Shown: positions 38,225 through 50,249 of the stretch, piece after piece
Numbering within the stretch: the first letter of the stretch is position 1
Layout: every line of letters begins with the position of its first letter
DNA from: Mermis nigrescens
Lineage: Eukaryota; Nematoda; Enoplea; Mermithida; Mermithidae
Direction of reading: 5' to 3'
Assembly: GCA_036768485.1 (NCBI GenBank)
Contig: JAVLUZ010000154.1
Coordinates: forward strand, 47,105,786 to 47,169,785
Length of the DNA: 64,000 nt
Notes under the pieces: generated by a model
What the model saw: only the letters and a program-made list of their open reading frames with translations
What the model was told of the DNA's origin: nothing
Databases searched by the model: none
Program-made: the position numbers and the translations under genes

Positions 38225-38391
38225 CAGGCACGAATCTCTGGGGAATGGTGGGGTTCGGACCCCTCCCAAATGCAGAAAAATCGGGAAAATATGACTTTTT
38301 AACCGTTATTTTGTGCTATTTTTGGGCTTAGCCCCCTCCCCCCAAATTGGTGTTGCCCCCCCCCAAAATAGGACGGCCAGCTACGTGCCTG
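38225..38391 (+). mobile_element. family B hAT-like MITE, copy 3
   Basis: Ends CAGGCACGAATCTC and AGCTACGTGCCTG. Flanks TAATGATG / TAATGATA match in 7 of 8 positions. It lies 72 nt after the exon e donor. Confidence 0.88.
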
Positions 38392-39317
38392 TAATGATAT
38401 AAAATACGAATTTGCATTTTTTGGGCATAATCGCATTCTTTTGTCTCATTTTTTACCGTAGTCGTGTTTCCCTTTTATCTTATCGTTTGGCTCATTGGAT
38501 GTTCATACGAATGTTCCGGTATCTTCGTTTTTTAGTACAGTATTCCGTTAATTTATACATAGTTGTTACACATTTAGTTGCTTAAATATGAATATTTATA
38601 AATATACAGAAATGAATGAATGAAAAGGAAGAGAAAACATTATAAAAATAGGCATTAAAAATAAATAAGCGGCGAGAATGATAGCGGACCGTCGTTGATA
38701 CTTTTAACTATTCCAGTCACAATAAGTTTAGGTCGAGTGTAAATCTGTTTCGTTATTACATAAGCTTATTTACTTGGGTAAATAACGGTGAGAACTGTCT
38801 TTAATACTCGACTGAATTCGTTCTCTAAGTTTTCCTCATTTTTTACGATTTCTCCATCGTTGAATCATCTTTAGATTGTCAAGAAATTTTCCTAATCGGG
38901 CTGAATGGTAGATAAATTGAATTTTTACGGCAATTGATGCATGAAACTTCCGATTCGTCCTCCTTATTTATCTTGTAGTATCCCCAACAGTAAAATATAA
39001 AATAATATGAATTTTCTGTAAAAATACAGAAAAAATAACGATGCTCAGTTCTATGTATTTCAGCTGGGCTGGAAAATAACAAAATGCTCAAAAAACATCT
39101 ACATATGTACGTATGGCTGGAATAAAATCTGCATTTAAATGAATTGAAGTATTTTTGCAAATACATATGATGACGATTACAAGGAATAAAAAAATAAAGG
39201 AAATCGTATAATCAACAGAATGAGAGATGTACATATAGCAAAGGAGACAAGCGTGTCGTACGTAATGCTGACACTTATTTTACGCTTTCTCTATTAGAAA
39301 CTTAGATAAGTCAACAG

Positions 39318-39601
39318 CACACCTGGGCGTGGAGGGGTTTGGGGGTATGCACCCCCCCCGAGAAACCAAAATAGCCCCATTTTCAACTGAATTAAATATT
39401 GTAGCACCTCCCCCCCTGAATTCAATTTTTAAAAATTTTTTCGATTTTTTCGCAATTTTTTGATGCCAATGGATAGTGCTCGATGAGAAACGTCGAAAAA
39501 TGGTGTTTTTTCGCCATACCACCATTTTTAAGGCAATTTTTTGACCTTTGAAAAATCTTGCACTCGCCCCTCCCAGAATTTTCTTGCTGCCCACTTGTAT
39601 G
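39318..39601 (+). mobile_element. family A hAT-like MITE copy
   Basis: Ends CACACCTGGGCGTG and GCCCACTTGTATG. Flanks GTCAACAG / GTCAACAC match in 7 of 8 positions. Confidence 0.82.
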
Positions 39602-39777
39602 GTCAACACCAGTCAGCAGCCTAGATTTAAATACACTCGTATTCAAGTTAGTGGAGGAAACTACAAAATCATTAGTGGTTCAAACAGAAATACATACTTT
39701 GTAAATACTGTACTCAAATATCTTTTAGTTCCTTTTATACTAACAGCATGCCTATTTTATTTATCTTTTATTTATCA

Positions 39778-39810
39778 ATATATATATCTATATATATATA
39801 TATATATATC

Positions 39811-39841
<31 letters not shown>

Positions 39842-39860
39842 CTATATACATACTATATAT
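39778..39860. repeat. (TA)n-rich microsatellite
   Basis: Alternating TA with occasional C, just upstream of spectrin exon f. Confidence 0.95.
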
Positions 39861-39929
39861 TTTCTCTCCCCTTTTTTCATTTACTTAATGAAATTGATTG
39901 ATTTTCTATTATTTATTAACGTTTTTCCG

Positions 39930-40193
39930 ACGTCTCTAGAACAAGCCGAACAAGTTTTGAAACGCCACCAGGATTTCTTGACCACAATGGAGGCGAACGA
40001 CGAGAAAATACGCGCCGTTGTGATGTACGGCGATCAGCTTTGTCAGGACGGACACTACGCCGCCGACAAGATTCACAAAAAGGCGCGAAACATTCAAGAA
40101 CGTCACGACGCCAATTTCGAAAAGGCGGCAGCCATGTTGGAAAAATTGAAGGACGCTTTGGCGTTGCAGCAATTTTTGAGCGATTGCGAGGAA
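39930..40193 (+). CDS. beta-spectrin exon f, no canonical acceptor
   Basis: Eighty-eight codons: TSLEQAEQVLKRHQDFLTTM and onward to ALQQFLSDCEE, donor GAGGAA|GTAAAC. Homology requires the exon to start at ACGTCT, continuing from ...EEVP, but the preceding bases are TTTTTCCG, not AG. The only nearby AG (CTCTAG at 39933-39938) would give the wrong phase and an early stop. A lost A in TTTCC(A)G is the simplest explanation. A non-canonical acceptor is the alternative. Confidence 0.93.
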
Positions 40194-40689
40194 GTAAACA
40201 TGCTGAAATTTGTCAATTTGTTTATCGATTTGTTTGCTGATCGATATTTCAAGCGCTTGCTGTGTTCTATTTCTCGTTCAAATTTGCTGAAATTTTTTTT
40301 TAAATTTCGGTCGATATTGTCTAAGCGAGGTTTGAGACTTATACCTCTCCTCATCCTACATGCACACGGTCAGAAGCGCTGGGAGAGGTAAAAAACGAGT
40401 TTCCTGGGGGGGGGGTTAAATGTGCGGTTTTGTTACGTATTTAATGTTAAAGTTCGGCATGTGCTTAATTCGCCGTATTTTATTTTTCATGAATACTTGC
40501 GCTTAAATTTGCATGAAAATAATAACGAGCGATGAAATGACCTGCAACGACAAATAAAAAAATAATAAATACAAAATAATGGCGGAAAAAGTGTTCTGGA
40601 TGAATTAATTGAACAGTATACTGTTCGAAAATAAGCTAAGTGTACCTAATTACACTTTTAGACGTCAATTACCGCTTTTTCGTGGTTCG

Positions 40690-40855
40690 AGCAATCGGTT
40701 CTGATCCATAATAGCCTGAGGGTATGCCTTACAAAAGTCCCGGCAGAGTGGATACCCTCCCCTACACATGTACACTGGGGGTATGGGGGTATCCCCCTGC
40801 CACAACTCTTGAAAGGCATACCCCTCAGGCTATTTACGAACCAAAACCTGTTGTT
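40690..40855. repeat. ~160-bp inverted repeat (foldback MITE)
   Basis: GGTTCTGATCCATAATAGCCTGAGGGTATGCCTT on the left is mirrored by AAAGGCATACCCCTCAGGCTATTTACGAACC on the right. A G/C-rich centre carries GTGTACATGTAC-like sequence. Most of it could form one hairpin. Confidence 0.75.
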
Positions 40856-41324
40856 GGAATTATGAAACAGCGCCAAACGATGCTCAGCAGTATAATCTGA
40901 AGTATTTTACGAGCAGTACTCTGTCCATTTATTCAGTCACACTTTTTGTCCATTATTTTGTGTATAATTTGATAGTCTATGTCATTCCGTCGTTCTTATT
41001 ATCATTTGTTTTCACGCAAACTCCATCTAAGATTAATATAAGAAAGAGTAAGATACAACAGATTTCTAAAAATTTTTCAATTTAAATAAAAATTCATGAC
41101 AAAAATATCTAAAAAATCAACATAAAATCATCATTTTAGTGCCAGAATCGGCGTGTAAAAATTAATCATTTACCCCCTCTCCCCAGGAAACTCCGTTTAC
41201 CCCCTTCCAGAACTTTGAACCGTGTGCATGTATGCCTCCCCCATACCCCCCAGTGCGCATTGTGTGGTTTTTATGCTAATTCTTAACAATTTAATATTAA
41301 ATAATGGTTTCGTAAATAATTCAG

Positions 41325-41471
41325 TTGCGTGAATGGATCGAAGAAAAGATGATCAGGGCTCAGGACGAAACGTATCGCGATGCTAAAACGGTGCACAGCA
41401 AATTCATGAGGCATCAAGCGTTTGAAGCCGAAATACAGTCCAATAAAGAACGCCTTGCGCAACTGCAAGAC
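41325..41471 (+). CDS. beta-spectrin exon g
   Basis: Acceptor AAATAATTCAG, donor CAAGAC|GTATGT; 49 codons in phase 0. Reads LREWIEEKMIRAQDETYRDA, then KTVHSKFMRHQAFEAEIQSN and KERLAQLQD. Confidence 0.96.
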
Positions 41472-42439
41472 GTATGTTTTTTCAATTTTTTATTTTTTCC
41501 GATTTGAATAAATCTTCACCTAAACTTAATATGTATGTCGACTCTTGCTGGCTTATTTGTTACAAATGGATGAAAGAATCTAGCAGTAATTTTAGCTACT
41601 CTAGCGTTCTTTGCCGAGACCTTCCGAATTTTCAGGCGCTGTTTTGTGTTACATTAAATTTCATCGAAAAGGCAGCATGCACATTTACCCTCATTAAATC
41701 AGCTGATTCCTACTTCCTCCATACATAGTTTCGGCTTTAAATTCTAAAAACAAAGCCACCGACGCATAGTTTCTTAAGGTCGAAAGTTCAGGGGATAAAA
41801 TCCAAAATTTGAGATCACTAAATTTAGAGTTCTAGCCTTTTTGCAGGTCAATATGCAAAATGGCTAAAACATCCTATATAGCATGTTTTAATGTGAAAAA
41901 CTGCATTTTTAACTACTTTTTGTCCCATTCTGACTAGTTTCGTCACTCTTGTAAGTAAAAAATATAAGAATTCATCGAAAATTTTGACTTTTCAAATCAC
42001 TTTTAGTTCATTCTAGGTATTTTATTGGTAAACAAAACTGAAATGTACTCGAAACATTTTTTAACATCTTCGCTGCTTTTGTACCAAAAAATCATTGCAC
42101 AAAATGTTTGATAGCTCAAAATCGTCTGACAGTGATTCAAGTCTCGGACCCTGAGGTGGGGGTAATACCCCCTCACCCCCCCCTCTATGGGAATGTGTGC
42201 ACTGACGCTTGTGGTCAGCACGGAGCTTTCAATATATGTTTTAGGGCATGAAAAGTGAGAATATGTATGACTATCTACAAAATCGAATCATAGATGCGCT
42301 AACATATATATTTAGTTTGTAATCGTGTTTGACATACATCTCAACAAATCAAAATAAATCTTAAAATCTCAGCTGATTCCTGCTGCAGGCAGTTCCGGGA
42401 CTAGAAGGAAAGTTTTTTGTGATTAGCTTCACAGTGCCA

Positions 42440-42692
42440 TCTTAGGTGTGCGGCAACAAAGTTCTGGGGTGGGGTTTGCAAGATTTTTTCAAAGGTAAAA
42501 AATGGCCTGAAAAATGGTAATATGTCGAAAAAACACAATTTTTCAACGTTTCTCATCTAGCACTATCCATTGGCATCGGAAAATTGCGAGAAAAAAAACA
42601 AAAAAAATTTCAAAACTCGAATTCTGGGGGGTATTTTGGTTTCTGGGGGTGCATACCCTCCCCCGAACCCCCCTCCCCCACGCTCAGGTATG
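42440..42692 (-). mobile_element. family A MITE copy, reverse
   Basis: Carries CTTAGGTGTGCGGCA ... GTTTCTCATCTAGCACTATCCATTGGCATC ... GCTCAGGTATG. Flanking octamers AGTGCCAT / ATTGCCAC agree only partly, so it is an older insertion. Confidence 0.72.
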
Positions 42693-42713
42693 ATTGCCAC
42701 TACTCGCTAGTTA

Positions 42714-43410
42714 GAGGGTTGTTAATTAAGTTCGTTTTAGCTGTCTAATAACTTTTTCTGTATAAGAAATATCAATATGTGGTTTTTTGCATATGGTGAC
42801 GCAACTTCTGCTTTACATTACTAGAGTCAACATTTTTTAATATTTTTCCACCTTTTCTAATAAATTTTTTCAAATACCTCACTTCTTTGGTTAAGAATAA
42901 TAACTTTTATCTTGTCGCAGCTTGGGCACTGATTAGAATTTGATCTCAAAATTTTGGTAAAACAAAGACAGTCTATGACTTTCATTGATGCACTACCGAA
43001 AATCCCATTGTAATTAATTTTCTCTTTTTAGTGATGCATTCTTCGTTAAATCTCAATTTTTTTGCTGATTTTGACAAAAAAAATTTGCTTCATCACAAAT
43101 GCACGTTTTATGAACAAAAAACATTCTAAATAGTGCTTTACAATGTTGGCTACTCTCAGCTGAAATATTTATCTTTTTCCTTGAAGAATGAAGTCAAGGG
43201 ACCTTCTGTTTGGGGCTATTTTTAATCAATCTTTTAAATCTATGATAAAACAAAATTATTTTACTGGAAAGCGGAAAAAAGATAAGAAGAAATGATGAGT
43301 TTAGAGATGTAAAGCAGAAGTAACAGAATAACGAGCAAAAACCGCGTGTTGATAATTCTAATAGAAAAAAGTTATTAGACAGCTAAAACGAACTTAAGTA
43401 ACAACCCTCG
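42714..43410. mobile_element. mariner-type MITE with ~125-bp inverted repeats
   Basis: Left GAGGGTTGTTAATTAAGTTCGTTTTAGCTGTCTAATAAC is mirrored at the right end; arms match with few changes over at least 70 bp and more loosely to about 125 bp. A (C)GAGGGTTGTT start and TA at the borders fit mariner-like elements. The interior has no transposase. Confidence 0.78.

Positions 43411-43498
<88 letters not shown>
43411..43498. repeat. (TA)n microsatellite
   Basis: Nearly pure TA run between the mariner-type MITE and the exon h acceptor. Confidence 0.97.
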
Positions 43499-43502
<4 letters not shown>

Positions 43503-43533
43503 TTATTTTATTTTTTCCGATTATTTTTTTAAG

Positions 43534-43764
43534 GCCGCCCAACGCTTGGCTGCAGAAAAGCCCGAATTCGCCCAAATGATTATGCCCCAAATTTCGGACA
43601 TTTCGGAGCAATGGAGTGCTTTGGAGCAGGAGACGCGTGATAAGGGGCAAAAATTATTCGACGCCAATCGCCAAGCTATTTACGTGCAAACGTGCGATGA
43701 TATGGACGAATGGGTGGCCCAATTGGAAAAAGAAATGGTCGCTGCTGAAGAAGCTCCTGGACCG
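43534..43764 (+). CDS. beta-spectrin exon h
   Basis: Acceptor TTATTTTTTTAAG, donor GGACCG|GTACTA; 77 codons in phase 0. Reads AAQRLAAEKPEFAQMIMPQI, includes KGQKLFDANRQAIYVQTCDD and ends EEAPGP. The last four exon bases and first four intron bases (ACCGGTAC) are a MITE target-site duplication. Confidence 0.95.
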
Positions 43765-43768
43765 GTAC

Positions 43769-43907
43769 TATACCTACATGATCTTGGGGGAGGGGGTAAT
43801 CTGGATGGATTTTAGGCCCCTTCAAGGTTTTGATCCCTTGAAAATTTTTGAAAAAATGTTCCGGTCTCCTCTCCCCCTCCCCAGAATTTCCTCGCTGTGC
43901 ACGTCTG
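43769..43907. mobile_element. 139-bp MITE inserted on the exon h splice donor
   Basis: ACCGGTAC precedes (43761-43768) and follows (43908-43915) the insert exactly. The right end GCTGTGCACGTCTG resembles families A and C. The left end ACCTACATGATC is a diverged partner. The left TSD copy contains the functional donor. Confidence 0.8.
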
Positions 43908-44204
43908 ACCGGTACCTATGTACGTAAATTTACGATTTGTCATCAAACCGTACTTCTCTCGTTATCCCTGCTTTTAATATTCAGTTTGCTAAGAATGATT
44001 TAATACTTCATAAATTTTGTAATCAAATTCTTATTGAATAATAATTCAGATGACTAGTAGAGCGCTAATGCATTATTTCTTCCGTTGAGGAGTAGTTTCG
44101 GGCCTTTTTCCAAATATTTAATAGAAAATAAAGGTTTTCCTCATTTTTTGTCAAAAAGGTTAAACGACTGGCTTCCTTCTAAAAATAGACAGGTATTCCA
44201 AAGT

Positions 44205-44755
44205 TTTTAAACGAATCCCAACTTTTCCAAAGACAGTCAAAAATAGGTCCAAAAATTTGCCCTTAACGCGCGAAATAGCCTTTTTTCGGTGTTTTTACAT
44301 TGTATACTTTTACATAAAATCACTTCTGACATAATATTTTTTCTTAAAATTCTAAAATTTTCGACAATTTTGTGCGAAAAAAATCATTGAATTTCTTTGA
44401 CTTTAAGAAAAAACTGGCGCGAAGCGCCGCAAAATTTGTGAAATTATAGGCGGATAGACGTCGCATGATTTAGTGCTTGATTTCCTATATTTATAGCATT
44501 TGATGCGAAACATCGAAATTTTAAATTGAAAATAGAAGAAAATTATGCAAAAATAGCTGTTCCTACTGTTAAAATTTTTCTGAAACTAACATGCATAGAT
44601 AGTGGCTTCCAGGTCGCCAAGAAAGTAAATAAATGTCATTAATAGGTATCTGATGGCCAAAAATCATTGCAAAGTGCATATCCACTCTCTATCTCGCCAA
44701 ATATTTTTGACCAATAGGGGGCGCGGCCGCCCCCTTCTTAAATCCGCCCTGCTTC
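44205..44755 (+). repeat. family H repeat, copy 1
   Basis: Starts near CCCAACTTTTCCAAAGACAGTC, contains GGCGCGAAGCGCC at 44416-44428 and ends GCGGCCGCCCCCTTCTTAAATCCGCCCTGC. It matches parts of 57860-58370, 58390-58650 and 59100-59610. Confidence 0.7.
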
Positions 44756-44790
44756 CCTCTTATCTTTTTCTTATTGATTTTTCGTCGCAG

Positions 44791-44960
44791 GATCTAACAA
44801 CAGTTAACGTGATGATGCAAAAACAGCAAATGATCGAAAGCGAAATGGTGAAAAGGGCGCAGCAGGTGGTGCAGTTGGAGGCCATGGAGCCCCAACTCGA
44901 AGAATTGCATCCGGACGAAATAACCGAAATCAAAGCACACCGGTTGGCTGTCCAGGAGAA
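44791..44960 (+). CDS. beta-spectrin exon i
   Basis: Acceptor TTTTCGTCGCAG, donor GAGAA|GTAAGT (near perfect); 56 codons plus two nt. Reads DLTTVNVMMQKQQMIESEMV and ends AHRLAVQEK across the junction. Confidence 0.96.
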
Positions 44961-45459
44961 GTAAGTCGATCGTATGACGTCACTGCGCTATCAGATATCC
45001 TTATAATATGAATTAATCGGTTTGATCTTGGGGATTAAGGGGTTCCGGGCCCCCGGAAATTTTTTCACCCTTGCCACTCCCAGCAATACTTTCACGTCCT
45101 ATCGGAATTTTTGATTTTTCACAAAAATCGTTGAAATAGAGCTGTTTCAAGAAGCGTTTCAATCGATCTTTTTGCTCAGACGTGCCTGATTTTCTCATTT
45201 TTTTGAATTTTTTAGGATTTTTTCATGTTTTTAAAAGTTATAGTATTGTCAAACGCCAAAAGCGGTGTTTTTGACGCATCGCCATCATTTTTGAGATTAA
45301 AAATGAAACTTTAGAAAAAAATTTGGCTCCACCGCTCCCCGCCCAGAATTCCCATGCTGTGCACGTCCGAGTAGGACGTTACGCTATACCTACTACATCT
45401 ATTATATTATTTTGAACAAAGCTTTTGGTGCCCTTATGCTTCATTCTTTGTCGTATTTA

Positions 45460-45619
45460 CAGGCACGTAGCTGGTCGTCCTATTTTTGGGGGACTAACAC
45501 CGATTTTGGGGGACTAAGCCCAAAAAGGCCGAAAATAGCACAAAATAACGTTTAAAAAGTTTGATTTTTCCGAATTTGGGGAGTCTGGACCTCCCCTATT
45601 CCCCAGAGCTACGTGCCTG
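45460..45619 (-). mobile_element. family B hAT-like MITE, copy 4, perfect 8-bp TSD
   Basis: Ends CAGGCACGTAGCTGG and GCTACGTGCCTG. TSD CGTATTTA at 45452-45459 and 45620-45627. Confidence 0.92.
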
Positions 45620-46225
45620 CGTATTTACGTATACAATTCCATGATGCGGAAGACTTAGAGAAGAATATTGACTTCACGCGAGAATTATTTTATAATGTAC
45701 TAGCTTGACTTACACTACATTTGCCTTATTCTGTTGCGGTCTAAATTATATATCTAAATTATTGAATTGCCATTCAATCATACATGATGTGTGTAAATGT
45801 CAAACAAACGCGCAAAGTACATTCATAACAGTCTAGTTTACACTGCATTTATCCCAACCTGTCGTAGCCCAATTTATTTATTCAATTTACCGTCCAAATT
45901 TCTGATTCATTATTTTAGTATTTTTTATTTATTTTATTATTATTTTATTTATAATTCATCATTTTATTATTATTCATTTTAATTCTAATTCACAACTTAT
46001 GTATTACTAAATATCTGACTATCTGCCCCTTTTTAAATATTTCGCTTAGCTTATATTTTTATACACATATTTTTATATTTTTATAAAATATATTTTTATA
46101 TTTATTTTTTTAAATTTATATTTAAAGTACATTCAATTCTTATGTATATATTTCACGAGCTTCTATTTTATTATATTTTTATTTATTATCCTACTATTTT
46201 ATTACCATATGCTTAACGTACGCAG

Positions 46226-46412
46226 ATTCCAACGTTTGAAAGCTCCGTTGGACGAACGCCGACGTTTGTTGGAACGCAAGAAAGAAGCTTTACAATTCCT
46301 ACGCGACGTCGAAGACGAGAAATTGTGGATTGCCGATCGATTGCGATTGGCCCGCTCCGATCAGATAGGAGATTCGCTGTACGATTGTCACAATTTGCAG
46401 AAAAAGAATCAG
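46226..46412 (+). CDS. beta-spectrin exon j
   Basis: Acceptor AACGTACGCAG, donor AATCAG|GTAAAT; one nt completing the Lys codon plus 62 codons. Reads FQRLKAPLDERRRLLERKKE, then ALQFLRDVEDEKLWIADRLR and ends HNLQKKNQ. Confidence 0.96.
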
Positions 46413-49390
46413 GTAAATTAAAAAATATTTAAAAATTTTAAAAATTAAAAAAAATTAAATTTAAAAAAATTCATGCAATTTATCTTAATATTTAATTTTT
46501 TTAAATTTTAATTTAGATTTTAATAGTCGATTTTTCATTCATATTTGATGTGTTTATCTGTATGTGTGCATATTTTAGTGCGTAAAGTTCTCCACGGAAT
46601 AATTTTTAATATTTTCTCTTCGCTCGTCGCGCCTTTCGATTATTACTCTAATTTCTTATATACTCTTGTACCAGTTGATTCGATCGTTTTTTGGTAATTT
46701 TTTGGCTGTGGTATCTCCGAGACTCAGTTTCAAAGTAATTGTTTCACTCACTTATTTTTTAATGCATAAATACGAATGTGCGTACAATTATGTGATGTAG
46801 TTTGTGGATATTATTCTCTAAAATTTTTCAGAATTTTTAACATTTTAATTTTTGATTTCTATAGTAAAAATTTTGAAATATGTATATACAGACTCCTAAT
46901 TACTTTAAAACATCTCAAAACGCTAATTATTGATTGTGTGGACTTCAGGATCCATTTATGATTGCTGTTAAACTGCTTGATCGATCGTTTGAGTGCAGTA
47001 TACTGCATGTAGCTGATTGACGATTTTGTCGGATTATTTATGTATGAATTTTCATCGAGATTCGCAATGTACATAAATAGGTTTGTGAGTATGGAATCTG
47101 GTTAAAAATGACGAAGGCCATGAGTTATGTTACCGCTTTCCTTTTTATTACTCATTAGTCTCATTGGATACTGTATAACATGTTTATGTAACTTATATAA
47201 CTATAGAAATAGCTGCTCAATGGACGTGCCGCACTTATGTAATTTTTGCTTGATTTTGCAGGGGCCTAAGGGTTACATAATTACATAATTACAATATTGC
47301 ATACATAATTACTTCCGGATAACGCATCTGGTCCAAAAACTGTTGGACATGAAAAAATGAACGCCAGGTAAAAGATTGGGCCGGATAACGCATCTGGCCC
47401 AAAAAGTGTATGACTTAGAACAATTTTATGCCGACGCACTATACATTCTTTTAATTAAATAAAAAGTGAATAAATTGAGAATTTCATGTCCTAATCTTTT
47501 CGGCTTTTCCAATTTAATGCCCGATCCTTTGCTTAAACAGCTTTGAGAACTCTGACTTGCTCTGATGCTGGCCGTTTCATATGTTATTGCATTATCTAAG
47601 CTTCTGATGTTGAAGCATTAAGTTTATAGCTGCTTTGACGCTAGAATTCCCGAAATTTATAATACAAGTTTTTCACAATCAATAACACTGAAATTTAACT
47701 ATCGGAAATAGCGATTCAGTTACTGTTGATTATAAACTAGCTGAAATTTTTATCAAAAATCTATTCAAAGTGTGTGTTTTGGGTCGTTAAAATTTTATTT
47801 CGGCCGCTAAAAATTGGTGATTTTAAAAAATCGATTATTTTTGCGTCAAGTCATAATCATTTTCTAATTGAAATCCTGTTTGGGTCAGCAACGTAATGCT
47901 TTTGCTGAACAAGTCCTATAAAAGCCAAAGGAATATATACTCAAAGGAAGGGCATTGGTAACTCTAAGAAGGAGTGTATCCAGGCATTGAAGAAAATCGA
48001 TTATTTCCAAATATACAGTGAGCCTAAAAAAGAATGGCGTGTTGGTCCCTATCTGTAACTTCTCCGATACGTGACCACATTAAATGCGGTCCTTTTTTCA
48101 AAAAACCTGTCATGTACCTCTGGAAGATATTTGTGATGTTTTCAGTTTTACTGGTAAGAAGTTAGTTTACACTAAATTTAGCATAAATCGTTTTTTCGAG
48201 GTTTTTGTAGATTTATCACCTAAAAGGTGCTATTTTTACAACAGTGTAACTCTTTAACAAAAACAGATCATGAGACGCGGTTTCTTCTTTGTGGAATCAA
48301 AAATACTTTCTACTTATTTATTTTTACTTCACTCACGTTCAACCTGTGCGGAACATCTGCACCTTTGAAATAGGTCTTTGCCTTCATACGAGTATATACA
48401 TGAACGTTTTTAATTTGCTAGCATTTGCCGAATCGTGCAACCTTTGATTAAAGCTTACTATCTTGCAGCAATCTAAAATTGTGCAAAGCAAATTAGTTGT
48501 GTGATAATCAATTGAAATGTCTATAGAGTAAAAGATGCTAAATTTAAGTGTCGTAAAATAGTGTAAAGTTGTAGGATAAGGACAAATAACGTTCCTGGCA
48601 GATGCTTTCACAACCCAAAAAGACTACTTCTGCTTTAAGCAGTGTATATTAGCAGTAGCTCAACCAGTATAATTGAAACTTCATTACGTTCTCGCGGAGA
48701 TTGTAGGCTCCTGAACAAAGCAAACCGCGTTTAATTTGGGCATCTATTAGAGAAGCTATACGGACAAAATGCCATTCGTTTTTTAGCCGCTCTACAAATA
48801 TTTATATTTAAGTACTAATTGTGTCCTAAATCTTTTGAAGCAGCGACAACCTGATTTTCCTAACGTTACGTTTTTATGCTTGTACTTCGAGTTCCCTACT
48901 TTTTTATCGTATTACTCAATATCATCTTACATAAACATCTGCATCACTTAAGTTTTGCTTTGTCCTGCTTCGTTGGAGATTATGAATGCAATGTGCCGTA
49001 CGGACTTTCAATCAATCGCTCTCGAAATTTAGAGATTAAAGTGGACGATTTTTAGGTCGATTCAAGCATAAGCTAAAAAAATTGTAAGGTGGATCGTAGC
49101 CTATTTCACGAAGATAAATCATAAGTTTGTTTTACACATGCATGGCATGCGTGCTAATAAGCATTTGCAAAAAAAGCAATAAATAGGCGACGAAATTATT
49201 GTTTTCTATGTACAAATCTAATCTCACTTCTAACGGCTTTAAATGAGGTTGCTGGCGCCTGAGGGATGAATCGAAAGGTTATTTATTTTTTTGTCAAAAA
49301 CACCATAAAAAGACCTAAAAAGCAGCTTTTTGCTCGAAATTCTGAAGGAGGATAAAAAATCAATTTTTGAGCTGGATGTGGAAACAGCCG
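46413..49390. other. large spectrin intron, proximal part; no gene recognised
   Basis: AT-rich sequence. A 20-bp phrase CCGGATAACGCATCTGG(T/C)CC occurs twice (47325 and 47392). No exon is needed here because exons j and k are contiguous in the protein. Confidence 0.5.
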
Positions 49391-49394
49391 ACTT

Positions 49395-49745
49395 TGGATG
49401 TGTATCATACATGCACATAGAGGGTGAGAGGGAGTAGGTCGAAAGCAATAAAAATGTCAAAAATTTTCAGGCGATTCACGCTGGATTAGTACTTTCGTGT
49501 ACTTTATACTCAAAAAGCGCCAAAAGTTTATCAGTTTGTGTATTTTTTAGTGATTAAGGTGATATAATGCAGTCAAAATGGACTAACAATGCTTTTAAAA
49601 ATGCGATATTATCACGATAAGACGTTTTACAGCCTATTTTGACCATTTTAGTCGTTTTAACAACAACAAAGATCGTGAACGTTTGATTAACTGTTTTGGA
49701 TTTTTTAGATTTCTCCCCTGCTGACCCTGACCTTGAGCATCTATG
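49395..49745 (+). repeat. family G repeat, copy 2
   Basis: Shares GTGATATAATGCAGTCAAAATGG, the ACGTTTTACAGCCTATTTTGACC block and the CTGCTGACCCTGACCTTGAGC end with copies 1 and 3. The CCGGACAG palindrome is not present. Confidence 0.65.
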
Positions 49746-49829
49746 TTATGGATCCCCAGTTCCTCTTATACACGTTATTATTAGCTCCTAAGAGCATATT
49801 AGCGCATTTTTGACAACTCGTATCCACGG

Positions 49830-50240
49830 TTTTTTTTCTATTGGGCAAATATTTTTCCCGATGTACAAAGACTTTTCAGGACCGTCTTAGTACATGTACA
49901 AAGATTTTTGGGAAGACAAAAATTGCAAAAAGGTCTGAAATTCGAAGAAAGTTTCGGTGCTTCGCGCCGAAATGAGTAATTGTATGTTCCATATATCTTT
50001 ATAATGGCAGAAATTGCATTTCAAAAGGTAAAATGTCAACGTTTTAGTGATTTTTACCCCTAGAGACCCAGAAATTAGCTAAAGTACACTACCAAAAGTC
50101 GAACAACTCTGTATTTACCACACTAAAATCGCTACCGTACCATATTATAGTACCCAAAAATTTATATGTACAAAATGTACAAATACTTCTGGGGACCATC
50201 TTTGTACATGTACAAACAGGACCTTGTACAAAAAAAACAC
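49830..50240 (+). mobile_element. family F element, copy 2
   Basis: Contains CCGATGTACAAAGACTTTTCAGG, GTGCTTCGCGCCGAAATGAG and ends TTGTACAAAAAAAACACTG. ACTCGTAT occurs at both borders (about 49817-49824 and 50244-50251), a likely TSD. Confidence 0.68.
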
Positions 50241-50249
50241 TGCGACTCG

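Noticed and set aside
39933..39938. CTCTAG as the acceptor of spectrin exon f
   Set aside because: It would shift the frame and reach a stop after six codons, whereas the upstream TSLE residues match beta-spectrin.
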